A DNA stretch of 64,000 bases from Roseomonas aerilata DSM 19363 (GCF_000711725.1 NZ_JONP01000004.1:62001-126000), one strand, 5' to 3'. Shown: positions 8,304 to 17,308, counted from the first letter of the stretch. The notes: a model not told the origin generated them from the sequence alone. Numbers and translations are program-made.

Positions 8304-9755
8304 CTAGAAGAGTTCGAAGTACTCGCGCTGCTCCCATTCCGAGACCTCGGCCTCAAAACGGGCGATTTCCGTGCGCTTGAGGCGCAGGAACCAGTCGATC
8401 ACCCCCGTACCGAAAGCCTCGCGCGCCGTTTCGCTCCTGTCCAGGGCATCGAGGGCCTCGGACAGGTTTCGGGGCAGTAACGGCGCCTCCGTGTCGTAGG
8501 GGGCGTCGGCCGGGGGGCCGGGCTCACGGCCGCGCTCGATGCCGTCGAGGCCGAAATGCAGCTGGGAAGCCATGTAGAGATACGGATTCGCCGCCGGCTC
8601 GCCCACGCGGTTCTCCAGCCGCGTCGCACGGTCGCCGGGGCGGCCCAGGGCGCGCACCATCACCCCCCGGTTGTCGATCCCCCAGACCGCACGGTCCGGC
8701 GCCAGCGAGAGCGGCCGGTAGCGCCGGTAGCCGTTGATCGTCGGCGTGGAGAAGGCCGCCGCCGCCCGCGCGTGGTGCAGCAGCCCGCCGAGATAGTGCC
8801 GCGCCGTGTCCGAGAGCAGCGCGCCCCCCTCCCCCACGAAGGCGTTGCGGCCGCTCGTCACCTCGGTGAGCGACTGGTGCAGGTGCCAGCCGGAGGACAT
8901 GACGTTGGGGATGCGCGGACGGCACATGAAGCTTGCGTGGTAACCGTGCCGCCGTGCCACCTGCTTCACCGCGGAGCGGAACAGGATCGCCGTATCGGCG
9001 GAGGCCATGGCGTCCTGGGCGTCGAAGGTGAACTCCACCTGGCTCGGCCCATACTCCACCTCCATGGAGCGCAGCGGCAGTTCCAGCGCCTCGATCGCGT
9101 GGCGCAGCACTTCCAGCACGGGGTCGAGCGCGTCGTAGCGGCTCTCGGTGAGGTAGTTGTAGCCCTGGGTCAGCAGCGCCACCTCCGGCGGCGTGCCGGG
9201 CTGCCCGGCATCCCCGGGCGCCAGCTTCGGATCGAGCAGGCGGAAGAGGTGAAATTCCATCTCCACGCCGGTCGTGAAGCCGAAGCCCATGTCGGCGGCG
9301 CGAAGGATGGCGCGGCGGAGCTGGTGGCGGGAGGAGAGCGCGACGGGCCGTCCATCCGCGAAATAGGCGTCGCAGAGCATCCAGCCCGTGTGCGGCGCCC
9401 AGGGCAGCACATGAAAGCTGGTTGAATCGGGCAGCAGCAGGAAGTCCGCCGCCCCCTCCATCTCCTTCATCCCCAGCGCTCCGCCGGCGTCAAAGACGGG
9501 CCAGGCGGTACGGTGGGCGCTGTCCTTCAGCAGCATCGTTGTGGTCATGGCGATGCCGTCGCGCAGCGCCCGCGCCGCATCGGCCGCCACCACGGTCTTG
9601 CCGCGCAGAATCCCGTGCTGGTCGGCCCAGGAGAGGCGCAGCACGCCGATCCCCTCGGCCTCGAAGCGGCGCAGCACGTCCTGCGCCTGGCGGCGGGCAT
9701 CGTCGCTGTGCAGCCCGTGCTGCTCGGCGAAGCTCATGCGAGGATGGGCGTTCAC
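8304..9755 (-). CDS. Glutamine-synthetase-like ligase (gamma-glutamyl amide/amine ligase candidate)
   Basis: The 483-residue protein has the type I glutamine synthetase architecture: an N-terminal beta-grasp domain (GVLRLSWADQHGILRGK) and the catalytic barrel. Metal and ATP ligands are kept: the two Glu of TGVEMEF, Glu in VEYGPSQVEF, the His pair in SSGWHLHQSL, and TRLENRVGEPAANPYLYMA near the end. It therefore should be active, but it diverges from the ammonium-assimilating enzymes and resembles PuuA/GlnT-like and aniline-pathway ligases that join glutamate to an amine. The GTG start at 9755 forms a GTGA overlap with the Rieske oxygenase stop. An ATG at 9737 is the alternative. Tight coupling to an oxygenase and importer suggests it acts on the same compound or its product (inference). 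The substrate is unknown. Confidence 0.88.
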   Translation of the reverse strand: MNAHPRMSFAEQHGLHSDDARRQAQDVLRRFEAEGIGVLRLSWADQHGILRGKTVVAADAARALRDGIAMTTTMLLKDSAHRTAWPVFDAGGALGMKEMEGAADFLLLPDSTSFHVLPWAPHTGWMLCDAYFADGRPVALSSRHQLRRAILRAADMGFGFTTGVEMEFHLFRLLDPKLAPGDAGQPGTPPEVALLTQGYNYLTESRYDALDPVLEVLRHAIEALELPLRSMEVEYGPSQVEFTFDAQDAMASADTAILFRSAVKQVARRHGYHASFMCRPRIPNVMSSGWHLHQSLTEVTSGRNAFVGEGGALLSDTARHYLGGLLHHARAAAAFSTPTINGYRRYRPLSLAPDRAVWGIDNRGVMVRALGRPGDRATRLENRVGEPAANPYLYMASQLHFGLDGIERGREPGPPADAPYDTEAPLLPRNLSEALDALDRSETAREAFGTGVIDWFLRLKRTEIARFEAEVSEWEQREYFELF

Positions 9756-11095
9756 TCGGCGGCCCTGGCCGGGGCGAGGGAAAGTTCGGGCGGGGCCCAG
9801 GGAGCGGCGGCACGGCGGCGGGCGACGGCGGCGCGCCAATGGGCTTCCCACCCCTCTGTCGGCGCCATGCCGTCGATGGTGGCGGGGCCGGTCAGCCGCG
9901 CCGCCTCCTCCTCGCCGATCGCGAGCAGAGGCGCGCGACCCTCCTCCACCGCCTCCATGGCGCGCAGCAGCAGCCGGCGGTTGGCCGCGATCGCCTTGTC
10001 GGTCGAGGCCAGGTGCTCCCGCGTGCGGTCTTGGATGGCGCCCTGGCTCTCCACCGCCCACTGGTCGTGCGTGTTGATGTCGTGGCCCATGCCCGTATAG
10101 GTCTGGCCCGCCTGTTCCTGCGGGTCGAAGCCGTACTCGTTCGTGCGGTTGCGGCGCGCCACGTAGTCCGGCAGCGCGTAGGTCTCCAGCCGCTGGGCGC
10201 GCATCCGGGCACGGTCCACCGGGGCCGCGAAGCTCGTGAAGATCGCCACCCAGTAGCAGCGCGTGTCGTCCACCGGCACGTGCCACTGGGTGATCGTCAT
10301 CTCCGCGCTCATCGGGATGACGAAGGCCTGGGGGAAGTAGAGATTGGTGACGCGCACATGGGTGATGGCGTCGCTGATGCGGCGCAGGGCCGTCAGCCTC
10401 AGGCCGTAATCCGTGCCCTCAACCTCGATCCGCGGGCGCGGGAACTCGCGCAGCACATAGGTCATCGGCATGTCCGAGCCATCGGAGGCGCCGCGGAACT
10501 GCTTGCCGTAGCCAGCGCTCGCGTCCTCGTCCTCGAAGAAGCGGTGCAGGAAGGAGGCGTGGGCGGGGTCGATCCCGACCTCCAGCGCCTGCAGCCAGTT
10601 GCACTCGATCAGGCCCTTGAAGGCGAAGGTGTGCGTGTCCGGCGCCACGAAGCAGTCGAAGGCGGGCAGCGCCGGCGTCTCCCCCTCGCCGAGAAAGGCG
10701 AAGACGATGCCGGCACGAACCTGAAGCGGATAGGAGCGCGTGCGGATGCGCTGGCAGAGGGTGCTGCCCTCGGGCTCCGCCGGCGTTTCCAGGCACCGCC
10801 CGTCGGTTGCGAAGAGCCAGCCGTGGAAGGGGCAGCGCAGCCCACCATCCTCCAGACGGCCGTAGGCGAGGTCCACGCCACGGTGCGGGCAGTCCCGGTC
10901 GATCAGGCCGAGCCGCCCGGCCTCGTCGCGGAAGAGGACGAAATCCTGACCCAGCGCGCGGACGGCGCGGACGGGCCGCGGCCCGTCCAGCTCCTCGATC
11001 AGCGCCACCGGCTGCCAGTAGCGCCGCAGCAGCGCCCCGCCCGGCGTCCCCGGACCCACCCGCGTGAGGCGTTGGTTCATCTCCGCGCTCATCAT
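9752..11095 (-). CDS. Rieske non-heme iron oxygenase, phthalate-dioxygenase-like alpha subunit
   Basis: Starting at the ATG at 11095, seven bases after GGAGGG, the protein has 447 residues. The Rieske [2Fe-2S] ligands are Cys69/His71 in CPHRG and Cys88/His91 in CPFHGW. The mononuclear-iron site begins with His179 and His184 in DPAHASFLHR. The N-terminus GGALLRRYWQPVAL and overall layout match the single-component alpha subunits of the phthalate 4,5-dioxygenase/O-demethylase group, which hydroxylate or demethylate aromatic and related compounds using electrons from a separate reductase. No reductase, ferredoxin or beta subunit is encoded nearby, so electrons must come from elsewhere. It is first in the operon and faces an IclR regulator over a 120-base gap. 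Confidence 0.93.
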   Translation of the reverse strand: MMSAEMNQRLTRVGPGTPGGALLRRYWQPVALIEELDGPRPVRAVRALGQDFVLFRDEAGRLGLIDRDCPHRGVDLAYGRLEDGGLRCPFHGWLFATDGRCLETPAEPEGSTLCQRIRTRSYPLQVRAGIVFAFLGEGETPALPAFDCFVAPDTHTFAFKGLIECNWLQALEVGIDPAHASFLHRFFEDEDASAGYGKQFRGASDGSDMPMTYVLREFPRPRIEVEGTDYGLRLTALRRISDAITHVRVTNLYFPQAFVIPMSAEMTITQWHVPVDDTRCYWVAIFTSFAAPVDRARMRAQRLETYALPDYVARRNRTNEYGFDPQEQAGQTYTGMGHDINTHDQWAVESQGAIQDRTREHLASTDKAIAANRRLLLRAMEAVEEGRAPLLAIGEEEAARLTGPATIDGMAPTEGWEAHWRAAVARRRAAAPWAPPELSLAPARAAE

Positions 11096-11123
11096 GGCCG
11101 GGCCCTCCGTGAAACGTCCGCTG

Positions 11124-11145
11124 ACCGAACGGCTGTTCGCTCGGT
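11124..11145. promoter_or_regulatory. Candidate IclR operator dyad
   Basis: In the 120-base gap between the divergent Rieske oxygenase and IclR genes lies a 22-bp imperfect dyad with outer arms ACCGA and TCGGT and inner GAAC/GTTC. IclR-family proteins usually bind short imperfect dyads that overlap their own and the target promoter, and the position fits. On the minus strand TTGCGC lies about 17 bases before CTACGC just upstream, a weak promoter-like pair. Confidence 0.45.
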
Positions 11146-11215
11146 GCGATGAGCGTAGAATGCTCCCCGCGACCAGCGCAACGACCGTTGCCGCGCGCCA
11201 GAGAAGGGATCGAGC

Positions 11216-12016
11216 ATGCCACGACTGGGCGCCGAGGCGGCGCTCCGCCGGGAGGCGGAGGCCCATGGGCCCGAGCACTCCGAGGCGCTGGCGCGGGGAA
11301 TCGCCGTTCTCTCGGCCTTCGGCGCGGCCCGGCGGGCAATGACGCTCGCCGAGGCGGCCCACGCCACAGGCCTACCCCGCGCCACCGCTCGCCGGGCGCT
11401 GGCCACCCTCCTGAACCTCGGCCTGGTGGAGAGCGAGGGGCGGCAGTTCCGGCTCACCCCGCGGGTGCTGCGGCTGGCCACGGGCTATCTTGCCTCCAAC
11501 GGCGTCTCCTCCCTCCTGCAGCCCCGCTGCGAGCGGATCGCGGCGGAGCGCGGCACCACCTGCTCGGTGGCCATGCTGGAGGGGGCGGAGATCGTCTTCG
11601 TCGCCCATGCCCAGGCGGCGCGGCTCTCGCCCTTCAGTGCCATGGTCGGCACGCGCCTGCCCGCCCACTGCACCGCGCTCGGCCGCGTGCTGCTCGCGGC
11701 CCTGCCCGACCCGGCGCTGGAAAGGGTGCTTGCCACCCTGCGGCCCGCGCCGGTGACGCCGCGGACGGAGACGGACCCGGCGCGGATCCGGGCCGCCATC
11801 CTGGCCGCCCGTGCCGCCGGCCACGCTCTGGTGGAGAACGAGGCGGAGCTGGGCTTCCGCTCCCTCGCCGTGCCGCTGCGCCGCTACGACGGCCGGGTGG
11901 TGGCGGCCCTGAACCTGGGCGCCCCCCTGGCCCTCCACCCGGCCGGGGAAATGGTGGCGCACCTGCTGCCGGTGCTGTTGGGTGAGGCCGAGGACGTGGG
12001 GGCGCAGCTCGTCTGA
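11216..12016 (+). CDS. IclR-family transcriptional regulator
   Basis: The 266-residue protein has an N-terminal winged helix (about 25-85: ARGIAVLSAF, TLAEAAHATGLPRATARRALATL, GLVE) and the C-terminal effector-binding domain (GTTCSVAMLEGAEIVFVAHA, GTRLPAHCTALGRVLLA, LGFRSLAVPL). This is the PcaR/PobR-like pattern. It should regulate the divergent Rieske-ligase-importer operon in response to a pathway metabolite. The kind of control, activation or repression, cannot be told. The frame is full-length for the family and the ATG follows GAAGGGATCGAGC. Members of this group commonly respond to aromatic acids, which fits the phthalate-type oxygenase. Confidence 0.93.
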   Translation: MPRLGAEAALRREAEAHGPEHSEALARGIAVLSAFGAARRAMTLAEAAHATGLPRATARRALATLLNLGLVESEGRQFRLTPRVLRLATGYLASNGVSSLLQPRCERIAAERGTTCSVAMLEGAEIVFVAHAQAARLSPFSAMVGTRLPAHCTALGRVLLAALPDPALERVLATLRPAPVTPRTETDPARIRAAILAARAAGHALVENEAELGFRSLAVPLRRYDGRVVAALNLGAPLALHPAGEMVAHLLPVLLGEAEDVGAQLV

Positions 12017-12143
12017 GCGCCCTCCGGACGACCGCGTATTTCACCCAACGCCGCCCCCCTCGTTGCGAGTTAGTGTCTTGGCAGGCGAACTCGCGGCCTG
12101 CTCGGCCGTTCTTCCCAGCCAGCATCCTGGCGGTGGAGGACCG

Positions 12144-14060
12144 GTGCAGCAGCACGTGCCGACAAGGAACGGGCCGCCGGTGGCCAGGGCCGGGGCGAGA
12201 CCCGCCGAGGCGGGTACGGACCCTGCCGCCCTGCGCGCCGCCCTGGCGGAGGCGCGGGCCGAGGCCGCACGCCTGGCGGCAAGGCTGCGCACGGCCGAGC
12301 GGCAGGTCTCCGCTGGCCGCGCCCTCGCTTCCGCCCGCCGCGCGGCCGCGGAGGAGGACGACCCCGCCCTCGGCGCCGCGCTGGAGGAACTCTCCGCCTT
12401 CGCGGCCGAGCTGGAGGACGCCAACGCGGCCCTGGCGCGCGAGGTGGCCGAGCGCCGGGCGGAGCTGGTCGCGATCGACGCCGCCCTGCGCGAGAGCGAG
12501 GAGCGGGTCCGGCTCGCCCATCGCTACGCCGGCGCCGGCGCCTGGGATTGGCACATCCCTCACGGCACCATGACCTGGTCCGACGAGTACCGCGAGCTGC
12601 TCGGCCTGCCCGCGGAGGCTGCCGCCTCCTATGACGCCTGGGTCGAGGGGGTTCACGCCGACGACCGCGCGGCGGTCGAGCGCGAGTTGCGCGGCTTTCT
12701 CGGCACCACGGCCTCCGAATGCGAGATCGAGTACCGGGTGCGCCACCCTGCACGCGGCATCCTCTGGCTCTCCGCCCGCGGCCGGCTGCACCGCGATGAC
12801 TGGGGCACGCCGCTGCGGCTGGTCGGGCTTTGCATCGACATCACGGCTCGCAAGCGCGCCGAGATCGCGCTGCGCGACGCGAACGAGAACCTGCGGCGCG
12901 AGGTGGAGCGCGAGGTGGCGGCGCGCGAGGCCGCGCAGGCACGGCTGACGCAGACCCTGAAGCTGGAGGCGCTCGGGCGTCTCACCGGCGGCGTCGCGCA
13001 CGACTTCAACAACCTTCTCGCGGTGGTCACGGCTGGCGCCTCGCTGCTCGCACGTGCGGAGGACCCGGCGAGGCGGGCGAAGCTGACCGCCAGTATCTCG
13101 GCGGCGGCGGCGCGCGGGGCGGACCTCACGCGGCGCCTGCTCACCTTCGCCCGGCGCCAGGCCCTGCGGCCCGAGCGCGTCGCCCTCGCACCGTGGCTGC
13201 GGGAGATCGGCGCCCTGCTCTCGCGCTCGCTCCGCGCCGACATCGCGGTGGAGGTTGATGCGCCGGACACGCTCTGGCCGGTGCTGGCCGACCCCTCGGA
13301 GATGGAGCTCGCCGTCACCAACCTCGCCCTCAACGCGCAGGACGCCATGCCGCGCGCGGGGGTGCTGCGGATCTCCGCCCGCAACGTGACCCTCGCCGGC
13401 ACCGAGGAGCCGGAGGGGCTGCGCGGCGACTTCCTGCGCCTCGAGGTCTCGGACACGGGCACGGGCATGTCGCCGGAAGCGCTCGCCCGTGCCTTCGAAC
13501 CCTTCTTCACCACCAAGTCCGGCGGTGGCGGCGGGCTAGGGCTGCCGCAGGTCTACGGCTTCGCACGGCAGAGCGGCGGCGCGGCGCGGGTGGGCAGCCG
13601 CCTCGGCCAGGGCACCTGCGTCACCCTGCTGCTTCCCCGCGCCGAGGCGGTGCCGGACGCGGCCGACAACGTGGGCGCCGCGCGGCAGCGCGCGAGGGAG
13701 AGAGCGCTCCGCGTGCTGGTGGTGGAGGACGACGAGGCCGTGGCCTCGCTCGTGCTCGACATGATGCAGCATCTCGGCCACGTGGCCTTGCGCGCGAGCA
13801 GCGCGGCGGATGCCCTCCGCCAGATCGCCGCCGGCATCGAGGTGGACCTCGTCTTCACGGACGTGCTGATGCCCGGCGAGATGGACGGGCTGGACCTCGC
13901 CCGCACGGTGGCGAAAGCCCGGCCTGGCCTGCCGGTGCTGCTCACCAGCGGCTACGGCGGCGCCCCGGCGCGGGTGGCCGAGGCCGGGCTGCCGCTGCTG
14001 CGCAAGCCCTACGACATCGGCGCCCTTCGCCGTGCCCTCGCGGAGGCCGCCGCGGACTGA
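12144..14060 (+). CDS. PAS-domain hybrid sensor histidine kinase
   Basis: I use the GTG at 12144, preceded by GGAGGA, giving about 638 residues. A frame open from 11982 would run through the IclR stop. Residues 1-115 are Ala/Arg/Glu-rich and likely a coiled coil. A PAS domain (about 116-240) contains WDWHIPHGTMTWSDEYRELLG and ends with the PAC motif DITARKRAE. The HisKA/HWE-like dimerisation segment has phospho-acceptor His286 in GGVAHDFNNLL, followed by the ATPase N, G1 and G2 boxes (NLALNAQDAM, DTGTGMS, GGGLGL). A C-terminal receiver domain has the acidic pair EDD and phospho-acceptor Asp573 in FTDVLMPG. There are no membrane segments, so sensing is cytoplasmic. No response regulator or output gene lies nearby. 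Confidence 0.9.
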   Translation: MQQHVPTRNGPPVARAGARPAEAGTDPAALRAALAEARAEAARLAARLRTAERQVSAGRALASARRAAAEEDDPALGAALEELSAFAAELEDANAALAREVAERRAELVAIDAALRESEERVRLAHRYAGAGAWDWHIPHGTMTWSDEYRELLGLPAEAAASYDAWVEGVHADDRAAVERELRGFLGTTASECEIEYRVRHPARGILWLSARGRLHRDDWGTPLRLVGLCIDITARKRAEIALRDANENLRREVEREVAAREAAQARLTQTLKLEALGRLTGGVAHDFNNLLAVVTAGASLLARAEDPARRAKLTASISAAAARGADLTRRLLTFARRQALRPERVALAPWLREIGALLSRSLRADIAVEVDAPDTLWPVLADPSEMELAVTNLALNAQDAMPRAGVLRISARNVTLAGTEEPEGLRGDFLRLEVSDTGTGMSPEALARAFEPFFTTKSGGGGGLGLPQVYGFARQSGGAARVGSRLGQGTCVTLLLPRAEAVPDAADNVGAARQRARERALRVLVVEDDEAVASLVLDMMQHLGHVALRASSAADALRQIAAGIEVDLVFTDVLMPGEMDGLDLARTVAKARPGLPVLLTSGYGGAPARVAEAGLPLLRKPYDIGALRRALAEAAAD

Positions 14061-14095
14061 CGCCTCCCTTGGCCAAGGCCGGGGGCGGGGGCCAT

Positions 14096-16459
14096 ATGGC
14101 GGCCATGGCGCCGATGACCCCTCCGAGCCCACAAGGAACGCGCCCGCGGCGCCGCTGGCGCTGGCTCCGGCGGGCGCTGCTCCTCCTCGTCGCCATTCCC
14201 CTCCTCGCCCTGGCGGGGGCGGCCGCGCTCATCTGGGCGACCCTGCCGGGCGAGGCGGAGGCGCTGCGCGTCGCGGGCCTCTCGGCCCCCGTGGAGATCG
14301 AGTTCGATCCGCGCGGCGTGCCCCGCCTTCGCGCGCGCACCGAGCGCGATGCGGCGGTGGCCATGGGCGTGCTCCACGCGCGCGACCGGCTCTTCCAGAT
14401 GGAGCTGATGCGACGCAACGGTGCCGGGCGGCTCAGCGAGGTCGCCGGCCCCGCGACGCTGCGCCTCGACCGCTACATGCGCACACTCGGGCTCCGCGCA
14501 CGGGCGGAGGCGGACCTCGCCGCCCTGCCGCCGGACGCGCGGGACCTGCTGGAGGCCTATGCGGCCGGGGTGAACGCCTGGATCGCGACCCGTGGCCGCT
14601 TCGCCGCGCCCGAGTTCATCGCCCTCGGCCAGCCCGAGCCCTGGCGCGCCTCGGAAAGCCTTCTCTGGGGCAAGATCATGGGGCTCTGGCTCTCCGGCAA
14701 CTGGCGGACGGAGACGGAGCGGGCGCGACTGGCTTCGGTGCTGCCGCCGGAGCGACTGGCCCAGCTCTGGCCGGCGGATGAAAGCCCCGGCCGGCCGGAC
14801 CTCGCGGCCCTTCCCGCCCCCTCTCGCCTCGCCGCCCTGCTTGGCGCCGTGCCGCGCTGGGGGGAGGACGCGCCGCTGCCGGAATCGGCCTCCAACGCCT
14901 GGGCCCTGGCGCCCTCGCGCTCGGCGACCGGCGGGGCGCTCCTCGCCTCGGACCCGCATCTCGCGCTCCAGGCACCGGCCCTCTGGTATCTCGCGCGGAT
15001 CGAGCTGCCGAACGGCCGCTTCCTCGCGGGGGCGACGGCGCCGGGCGTGCCGATGATGGTGATCGGCCGCAACGAGCGCCTCGCTTGGGGCTTCACCACC
15101 ACTCATTCCGACACGCAGGACGTCTTCATCGAGCGCCTCGCGGGTCCCGATGCCTACGACACCCCGGCCGGTCCTCGCCCCTTCACCGTGCGGGAGGAGC
15201 GGATCGCGGTGCGCGGCGCGCCAGACATGGTAATGCGGGTGCGGGAGACGCGGCACGGGCCGGTGATCTCCGACCTCGACGACCAGCCGCCGGCGGACCA
15301 AGTGCTCGCGGTCTCGATGGCGAGCCTCGCGCCCTCGGACACGCAGGCGGCGGGCCTTCTCGCGCTCAACCGCGCAGGCTCGGTCGCGGAGGCGCGGGCA
15401 GCCGCGGCGATGATCGCCTCCCCCGCGCAGAACCTGATGGTGGCGGACGCCGCCGGCGGCATCGCCATGTTCCTGACCGGCCGCACCCCGGTGCGCGCCG
15501 CGGGCGACGGCGCCCTGCCCGTGCCCGGCTGGGACGGGGCGCATGACTGGACAGGCTGGGTGCCGTTCGACGCCATGCCGCACGTCTTGGCCCCTGCCAG
15601 CGGCGTGGTGGTCAACGCGAACAACCGCGTGCAGCCGCCGGGCGCGCAGCCCTATCTCGGGCGCGACTGGTACGGGGACTGGCGCTTCCGCCGCATCGGG
15701 GAGCTGCTGCGCGCCCGGCCGCGCCACGCCCCCGCGGATCTCGGTGCGATCCAGGCCGATGCCGTGAGCCTCCACGCGCTGGAAATGCTGCCGCTGCTGA
15801 TGGCTCCGCCGCGCCCTCCCGGCGCGCCCGGTGTGGCGCACGACCTGATGCAGGGCTGGGACGGCGCCATGTTGCCCGGCCAGGCCCAGCCGCTGATCTT
15901 CAATGCCTGGGCGCGGGAGCTCGGCCGGCTCGCCCTCGCCGAGGGCGGCGTGCCCGAGGGCGCCTTCTCCGCCGGCCCGGAATTTCTGCGCCTGCTCCTC
16001 AGCCCGGCCGGCGCCGATTGGTGCGGAGCGGCGGGCTGTGAGGCGCTCTCCGCCCGCGCGATGGAGAAGGCGGTCGCGGAGATCGCGCCCCGCTTCGGGC
16101 CCGATCCCACCGCCTGGCGATGGGGCACCGCCCACCGGGTGCGGCTGGAGCACCCGCTGCTGCGCTTCGTGCCGATCCTCTCGGACTGGCTGCGGATCGA
16201 GGCGCCGACGCCCGGCGACGGGGAGACGGTGAACCGCGGCGGCATGGCGAGGGACTTTTCCCATATCCACGGGCCGGGGCTGCGGATCGTCATGGACCTC
16301 GCCTCGCCGGACGGCGTGCAGGCGGCGATCGCGACGGGCCAATCGGGCAACCCCTTCTCCCGTCACTGGGGCGACATGAACGCGGGCTGGGTGGCCGGGC
16401 AGTTGGAGCCGCTGCCGACGCGCGCGCCGGTCTCCGCTCGCCTGAGGCTCGCGCCGTGA
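14096..16459 (+). CDS. Penicillin-acylase-family hydrolase
   Basis: The protein of about 788 residues is a self-processing Ntn-hydrolase of the penicillin amidase/AHL acylase family. A basic stretch and one hydrophobic segment (about 15-45) form a signal peptide or anchor, then VEIEFDPRGVPRLRA and AMGVLHARDRLFQMELMRR match the alpha-chain start. The autocatalytic nucleophile is Ser266 in ESASNAWAL, which becomes the N-terminus of the beta chain after processing. GTPGVPMM-like APGVPMMVIGRN and VVNANNRV follow as in the family. Several in-frame ATGs (14096, 14105, 14114) could be the start. The gene stands alone between a kinase and bpt. Substrates could be beta-lactams, acyl-homoserine lactones or other amides. 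Confidence 0.92.
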   Translation: MAAMAPMTPPSPQGTRPRRRWRWLRRALLLLVAIPLLALAGAAALIWATLPGEAEALRVAGLSAPVEIEFDPRGVPRLRARTERDAAVAMGVLHARDRLFQMELMRRNGAGRLSEVAGPATLRLDRYMRTLGLRARAEADLAALPPDARDLLEAYAAGVNAWIATRGRFAAPEFIALGQPEPWRASESLLWGKIMGLWLSGNWRTETERARLASVLPPERLAQLWPADESPGRPDLAALPAPSRLAALLGAVPRWGEDAPLPESASNAWALAPSRSATGGALLASDPHLALQAPALWYLARIELPNGRFLAGATAPGVPMMVIGRNERLAWGFTTTHSDTQDVFIERLAGPDAYDTPAGPRPFTVREERIAVRGAPDMVMRVRETRHGPVISDLDDQPPADQVLAVSMASLAPSDTQAAGLLALNRAGSVAEARAAAAMIASPAQNLMVADAAGGIAMFLTGRTPVRAAGDGALPVPGWDGAHDWTGWVPFDAMPHVLAPASGVVVNANNRVQPPGAQPYLGRDWYGDWRFRRIGELLRARPRHAPADLGAIQADAVSLHALEMLPLLMAPPRPPGAPGVAHDLMQGWDGAMLPGQAQPLIFNAWARELGRLALAEGGVPEGAFSAGPEFLRLLLSPAGADWCGAAGCEALSARAMEKAVAEIAPRFGPDPTAWRWGTAHRVRLEHPLLRFVPILSDWLRIEAPTPGDGETVNRGGMARDFSHIHGPGLRIVMDLASPDGVQAAIATGQSGNPFSRHWGDMNAGWVAGQLEPLPTRAPVSARLRLAP

Positions 16460-16500
16460 CAGGACGTGACCGAAACCCAGCCGCGGAAGGTGCGCTAGCC

Positions 16501-17304
16501 ATGGACGGCGGCATCGGTTCCGCCGAAACTGGGCCCCGGATGCTTCACCGCGCGCAACGCCGACCGCAGTTCTTCTACACCACGGCCCCCCTGCCCTGCC
16601 CCTACCTGGCCGGCAGGACCGAAAGGAAGGTCGTGACCGAACTCTCCGGTCCGGAGGGGGAGGCGCTGCACGACCGGCTCTCCCGCGCGGGGTTCAGGCG
16701 GAGCCACAACATCGCCTATGCCCCGGTCTGCCCGGGCTGCCAGTCCTGCATCCCCATCCGCATCGTCGTGGACGACTTCAAGCCGTCCCGCACGCATCGG
16801 CGGGTGCTGCGCGGCAATGCGGAGGTGGTGGCGCAGGAGGTGCCGGCGCGGGCAACGGCGGAGCAGTTCGCCCTTTTCCAGCGCTACCAGCGGGCGCGGC
16901 ACCGGGACGGCGACATGGCCGCCATGGGCTTCTACGACTACCGCGCGATGGTCGAGGACACGCCGATCACGACGATGCTGATCGAGTTCCGCGAGGCTCC
17001 GGACCGACTGATCGGCGCCTGCCTGACGGACTGGCTGAAGGACGGGCTCTCGGCCGTCTACTCCTATTTCGAGCCCGACCATGCCGGGCGCTCGCTCGGC
17101 ACGCTGGCCATCCTGCACCTCGTGGAGCGGGCGCGGGCGCTGGGGCTTCCTTACGTCTATCTCGGCTACTGGGTGCCGCAGAGCGCCAAGATGGCCTACA
17201 AGGCCGGCTTCCGGCCGAGCGAGATCCTTACCCAGGGCGCCTGGCACCCGCTGCGCGACGGGGTGCCGCCGACGGCGGCCCTGGTGCCGGAGAGCGTGGG
17301 CTAG
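16501..17304 (+). CDS. bpt: Aspartate/glutamate aminoacyl-tRNA protein transferase (N-end rule)
   Basis: The 267-residue protein matches the bacterial Bpt/eukaryotic ATE1 family. It transfers an amino acid (Leu in bacterial Bpt) from tRNA to proteins with N-terminal Asp or Glu, marking them for ClpSAP degradation. It shows FFYTTAPLPCPYL, the cysteine motif CPGCQSC with IPIRI (N-terminal ATE domain), FxRYQRARH, and a C-terminal GNAT-like half with GACLTDWLKDGLSAVYSYF and YLGYWVPQSAKMAYKAGFRP. The start at 16501 is the first ATG after the acylase stop. A longer frame upstream is a shadow. It converges on parC with four bases between stops. Confidence 0.94.
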   Translation: MDGGIGSAETGPRMLHRAQRRPQFFYTTAPLPCPYLAGRTERKVVTELSGPEGEALHDRLSRAGFRRSHNIAYAPVCPGCQSCIPIRIVVDDFKPSRTHRRVLRGNAEVVAQEVPARATAEQFALFQRYQRARHRDGDMAAMGFYDYRAMVEDTPITTMLIEFREAPDRLIGACLTDWLKDGLSAVYSYFEPDHAGRSLGTLAILHLVERARALGLPYVYLGYWVPQSAKMAYKAGFRPSEILTQGAWHPLRDGVPPTAALVPESVG

Positions 17305-17308
17305 ATCC

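Noticed and set aside
14009-16366. 785-codon minus-strand open frame
   Set aside because: Antisense to the penicillin-acylase gene, which has all its catalytic motifs.
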